Shown piece by piece: positions 35,616 to 37,520 of a DNA stretch of 37,520 nt (position 1 is its first letter; every line of letters starts with the position of its first letter). The notes below the pieces were generated by a model, which worked only from the letters and a program-made list of their open reading frames with translations, ran no database searches and was not told the origin of the DNA. Source of the DNA: Desulfobacteraceae bacterium (GTDB taxonomy: Bacteria; Desulfobacterota; Desulfobacteria; Desulfobacterales; Desulfosalsimonadaceae); the NCBI GenBank assembly GCA_003597945.1, contig QZJS01000067.1:1-37520 (forward strand), read 5' to 3'. The position numbers and the translations under genes were made by a program.

Positions 35616-36812
35616 ATGCTTCGAAAACTATACGTATGCCTTCTGATCACGGGTTTCTTTCTGACACCGAATATGGCTATTGCCATTACCCTCTGGGACT
35701 ATACCATTCCGGAAAGTTATTTCCGTGAAGCCTACCTTACGAGCGCGTTTAATCTCAGCGACGGCAACCAGGATCAGGCCAGTTACAATGGTTTTATGAT
35801 GGGATGGTATGACACCCGCTACACCTCCATTCCTTTTGAATGGGCTTTCCGGGGGGACGCCCGAATAGATCTTGAAAGGGGTGAAAACAAGGAGAACCGA
35901 TCCGATCACGGGTATGAGATATTTGGCGCCACCTATTGCGACAAATATCTCGGTGATTCAAAATTTCTCTCCTTTGCCGATCTTGACGCGGGATTCCGCA
36001 GGGAGATCGGCGCGGGGAGTTCGGATGAACCTTATGTCAAGGTCGGCGCCGGCGTCGGGTATGGACGGCTGTACAACGCAACGGTGCTGGCCAAGGCCAT
36101 AAGGATTGTTGATGATCTGATTCTTTACGGCGTGATCAGTGAAAAATTATCGGATTACGGGTATCTTGAACTGGCAAGAATCATTGATCTGGAGGAAGAA
36201 TTTCAAAGCGGTTACAGTGTCACGGAATATAAAAAATTCTGGTATGAAGCCATGGAAGACGTCTTCAGAAATGAAGGGGTTTTGCGGGAGGATAACAACC
36301 TGGGAGCCATGGGTATCGTCCGAATCGAGGACATTCTGGAACAGGAGCGTTTCGGTTTTCGCGCGCACGGCTGGAAAATCAAGGCCGGGGTCAGTTACGT
36401 AGCCAGCAATTATGAAGACGGCAACGATGAGGACCCGGCAGCTTTTGCCTCTTTTGAACTGGGCATCCCCTATTCCTATCTGCTTCAGTTCAATGAGAAA
36501 TTGACCTATACATCCGTTCTCGGCCACGATGCGGTTCACCGCATCACCAACGTCATGTCGGTAACTTATGAAATATCAAACCGCATCGACTGGCAGAATA
36601 CCTGGACGTTTAACGCTGATATGCCGACCCGGAGTGAAAAAGAGGACAGGATCGAAAATAAATTCACGTCCACCTTCTACTACTATCTGGTCAACCGGAT
36701 CTGGGCACAGACAACCCTCACGTTGTCACACATAGATGACGGCATCAGAGACAACAATACCGACGAACTGGAGACGCGGATATTTCTGGGGCTGACTTAT
36801 CGCCTGCGATAA
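35616..36812 (+). CDS. Unrecognised outer-membrane beta-barrel-like protein
   Basis: A 398-residue protein I do not recognise. I start at ATG 35616 (MLRKLYVCLL). A longer frame from TTG 35577 is unlikely. A signal peptide covers residues 1-23 (hydrophobic core, ending AIA). The mature protein is rich in alternating aromatic/polar segments and in Asp/Glu, e.g. FAWRFRGD-like strands, WKIKAGVSYVAS, DWQNTWTFNAD, TSTFYYYLVN and the final FLGLTYRLR, which is compatible with amphipathic strands of a barrel, although the last residue is Arg rather than the usual Phe. Beta-rich and exported; porin or receptor role is speculation. Convergent with glnE. Confidence 0.6.
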   Translation: MLRKLYVCLLITGFFLTPNMAIAITLWDYTIPESYFREAYLTSAFNLSDGNQDQASYNGFMMGWYDTRYTSIPFEWAFRGDARIDLERGENKENRSDHGYEIFGATYCDKYLGDSKFLSFADLDAGFRREIGAGSSDEPYVKVGAGVGYGRLYNATVLAKAIRIVDDLILYGVISEKLSDYGYLELARIIDLEEEFQSGYSVTEYKKFWYEAMEDVFRNEGVLREDNNLGAMGIVRIEDILEQERFGFRAHGWKIKAGVSYVASNYEDGNDEDPAAFASFELGIPYSYLLQFNEKLTYTSVLGHDAVHRITNVMSVTYEISNRIDWQNTWTFNADMPTRSEKEDRIENKFTSTFYYYLVNRIWAQTTLTLSHIDDGIRDNNTDELETRIFLGLTYRLR

Positions 36813-36823
36813 GAACGAAAACG

Positions 36824-36855
36824 GCCGCCGGCAGCCCCCCGGCCGGCAAATTTTT
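36824..36855. terminator. Bidirectional terminator between the orphan gene and glnE
   Basis: A GC-rich hairpin: GCCG-CCGG pairs with CCGG-C-CGGC (about 36824-36847, one bulged C) and is followed by AAATTTTTC on the plus strand. Antisense reading gives GTTTTCG after the stem. It lies between two convergent genes, as expected for a shared terminator. Confidence 0.7.
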
Positions 36856-36856
36856 C

Positions 36857-37520
36857 TTATCGCCCCAGCCAGACCCGCCAGACCCGAAGGACTTCCTGAC
36901 GCAGATCCGCAAACCGTTTCTTGGGTAAATGGATAGGTTTTTCCTCAAGGGTCAGCCGGTGAATGCAATACCTGAAAATCAGGTATGCATGCTTCAAAAA
37001 ATGGGCGGTCCGCTCATCCATGATTCCGGTCAGGGCCAGGGTATTAAGCTGCCTGACCACATCCGTCCATTGGGTCAATTCCGGATGCCGTTGTGCATTC
37101 AGCAGAATCAAAAACTGCACCAGAAATTCGACGTCCACCACACCGCCGGGATCCTGTTTCACATCAAAACGGCCGCCGACATCAACGCCGTGTTCCCGGC
37201 GCATCCTTTCGCGCATGCTTCGAACCGCTTCCGCAAAGTCCGCCGCCTGTCGCGGCATGCGCAGAATTCTTTCCCGAAGGGCGGCGAACCGATCGCCGAC
37301 GGCGGGATCACCGGCGGCGAATCGGGCCTTGATCAACGCCTGGTGTTCCCAGGGCCAGGCGTTGTGCATCTGGTAATCCTCAAAAGAATCGATATGGCTG
37401 ACCAGGACTCCGGCGTTGCCGCTGGGCCGCAGCCGCATATCAATATCATAGAGTTTGCCGGTGCGGGTCATGGTTGTCAGAAAATGGATAATCCGCTGGC
37501 CCAGGCGTGAAAGATCGGAA
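36857..37520 (-). CDS. glnE: Glutamine synthetase adenylyltransferase, C-terminal part (truncated by window)
   Basis: Only the last 221 or so residues are visible; the frame is open to the right edge of the window (SDLSRLGQRIIHFLTT). GKLYDIDMRLRPSGNAGVLVS followed by the AWPWEHQALIKAR motif is the C-terminal adenylylation domain of GlnE, which modifies glutamine synthetase under PII control. A helical bundle and a C-terminal basic segment follow. The upstream, catalytically distinct deadenylylation domain is not in the window. It fits with glnB nearby. Confidence 0.93.
   Translation of the reverse strand, partial: SDLSRLGQRIIHFLTTMTRTGKLYDIDMRLRPSGNAGVLVSHIDSFEDYQMHNAWPWEHQALIKARFAAGDPAVGDRFAALRERILRMPRQAADFAEAVRSMRERMRREHGVDVGGRFDVKQDPGGVVDVEFLVQFLILLNAQRHPELTQWTDVVRQLNTLALTGIMDERTAHFLKHAYLIFRYCIHRLTLEEKPIHLPKKRFADLRQEVLRVWRVWLGR

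Overview
The window looks like a chromosomal segment of an anaerobic Desulfobacterota (sulfate-reducer type) bacterium. This is inferred from gene content, not from any database match. The pointers are a heterodisulfide-reductase-like Fe-S protein that appears to use selenocysteine, a CooT-type nickel protein, a DUF3842 gene, an IspH fused to a UbiA-type prenyltransferase, and many large PAS/GAF sensory proteins. Coding density is high. I see no rRNA, tRNA, CRISPR array, transposase or phage gene. Two toxin-antitoxin pairs (BrnT/BrnA and VapB/VapC type) are the only obviously mobile-type genes.

Layout. 1-5367 (+): the end of a Gld-like ABC exporter operon (permease, GldG-like protein, DUF4340 protein, DUF4139 protein). 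5388-5940 (+): brnTA. 5942-6784 (+): an enlarged PurN. 6863-11851 (-): Smr protein, MFS transporter, SatD/cyclase-like protein with a C-terminal HTH, and a MASE2 hybrid histidine kinase. 12013-12639 (+): plsY. 12694-17378 (-): a compact run parA, parB, NYN nuclease, DUF3842, cooT, ispH-ubiA. 17559-18953 (+): M48 protease with TPRs. 18983-19712 (+): vapBC with a near-ideal palindromic operator. 19719-22321 (-): GerMN-domain protein and fusA. 22664-23968 (+): the Hdr-like selenoprotein, then an enolase-superfamily enzyme. 25437-27347 (-): thrS. 27484-29266 (+): RNase D and an alpha/beta hydrolase. 29374-29691 (-): a TRL-family lipoprotein. 29974-32604 (+): a membrane diguanylate cyclase. 32793-37520: a NifA-like sigma-54 activator, convergent glnB (PII), a PilZ protein with a zinc-ribbon-like N-terminus, an orphan outer-membrane-like protein, and the C-terminal part of glnE, cut by the window edge.

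How the parts fit. The right end is a nitrogen-control neighbourhood (NifA-like activator, PII, GlnE) mixed with c-di-GMP components (a diguanylate cyclase and a PilZ protein with both binding motifs). The parAB run couples chromosome partitioning genes to RNA metabolism, nickel handling and isoprenoid synthesis, with most spacings of 20 nt or less.

The most noteworthy observation is at 22664-23968. A plain six-frame reading splits this gene in two at an in-frame TGA (23387-23389). That codon sits exactly where an HdrB/GlpC-type CCG protein would have a cysteine (NTE-x-GHE). A hairpin with a GGTC apical loop lies 18-21 nt downstream, the geometry of the E. coli fdhF SECIS. I therefore annotate one 434-residue selenoprotein.
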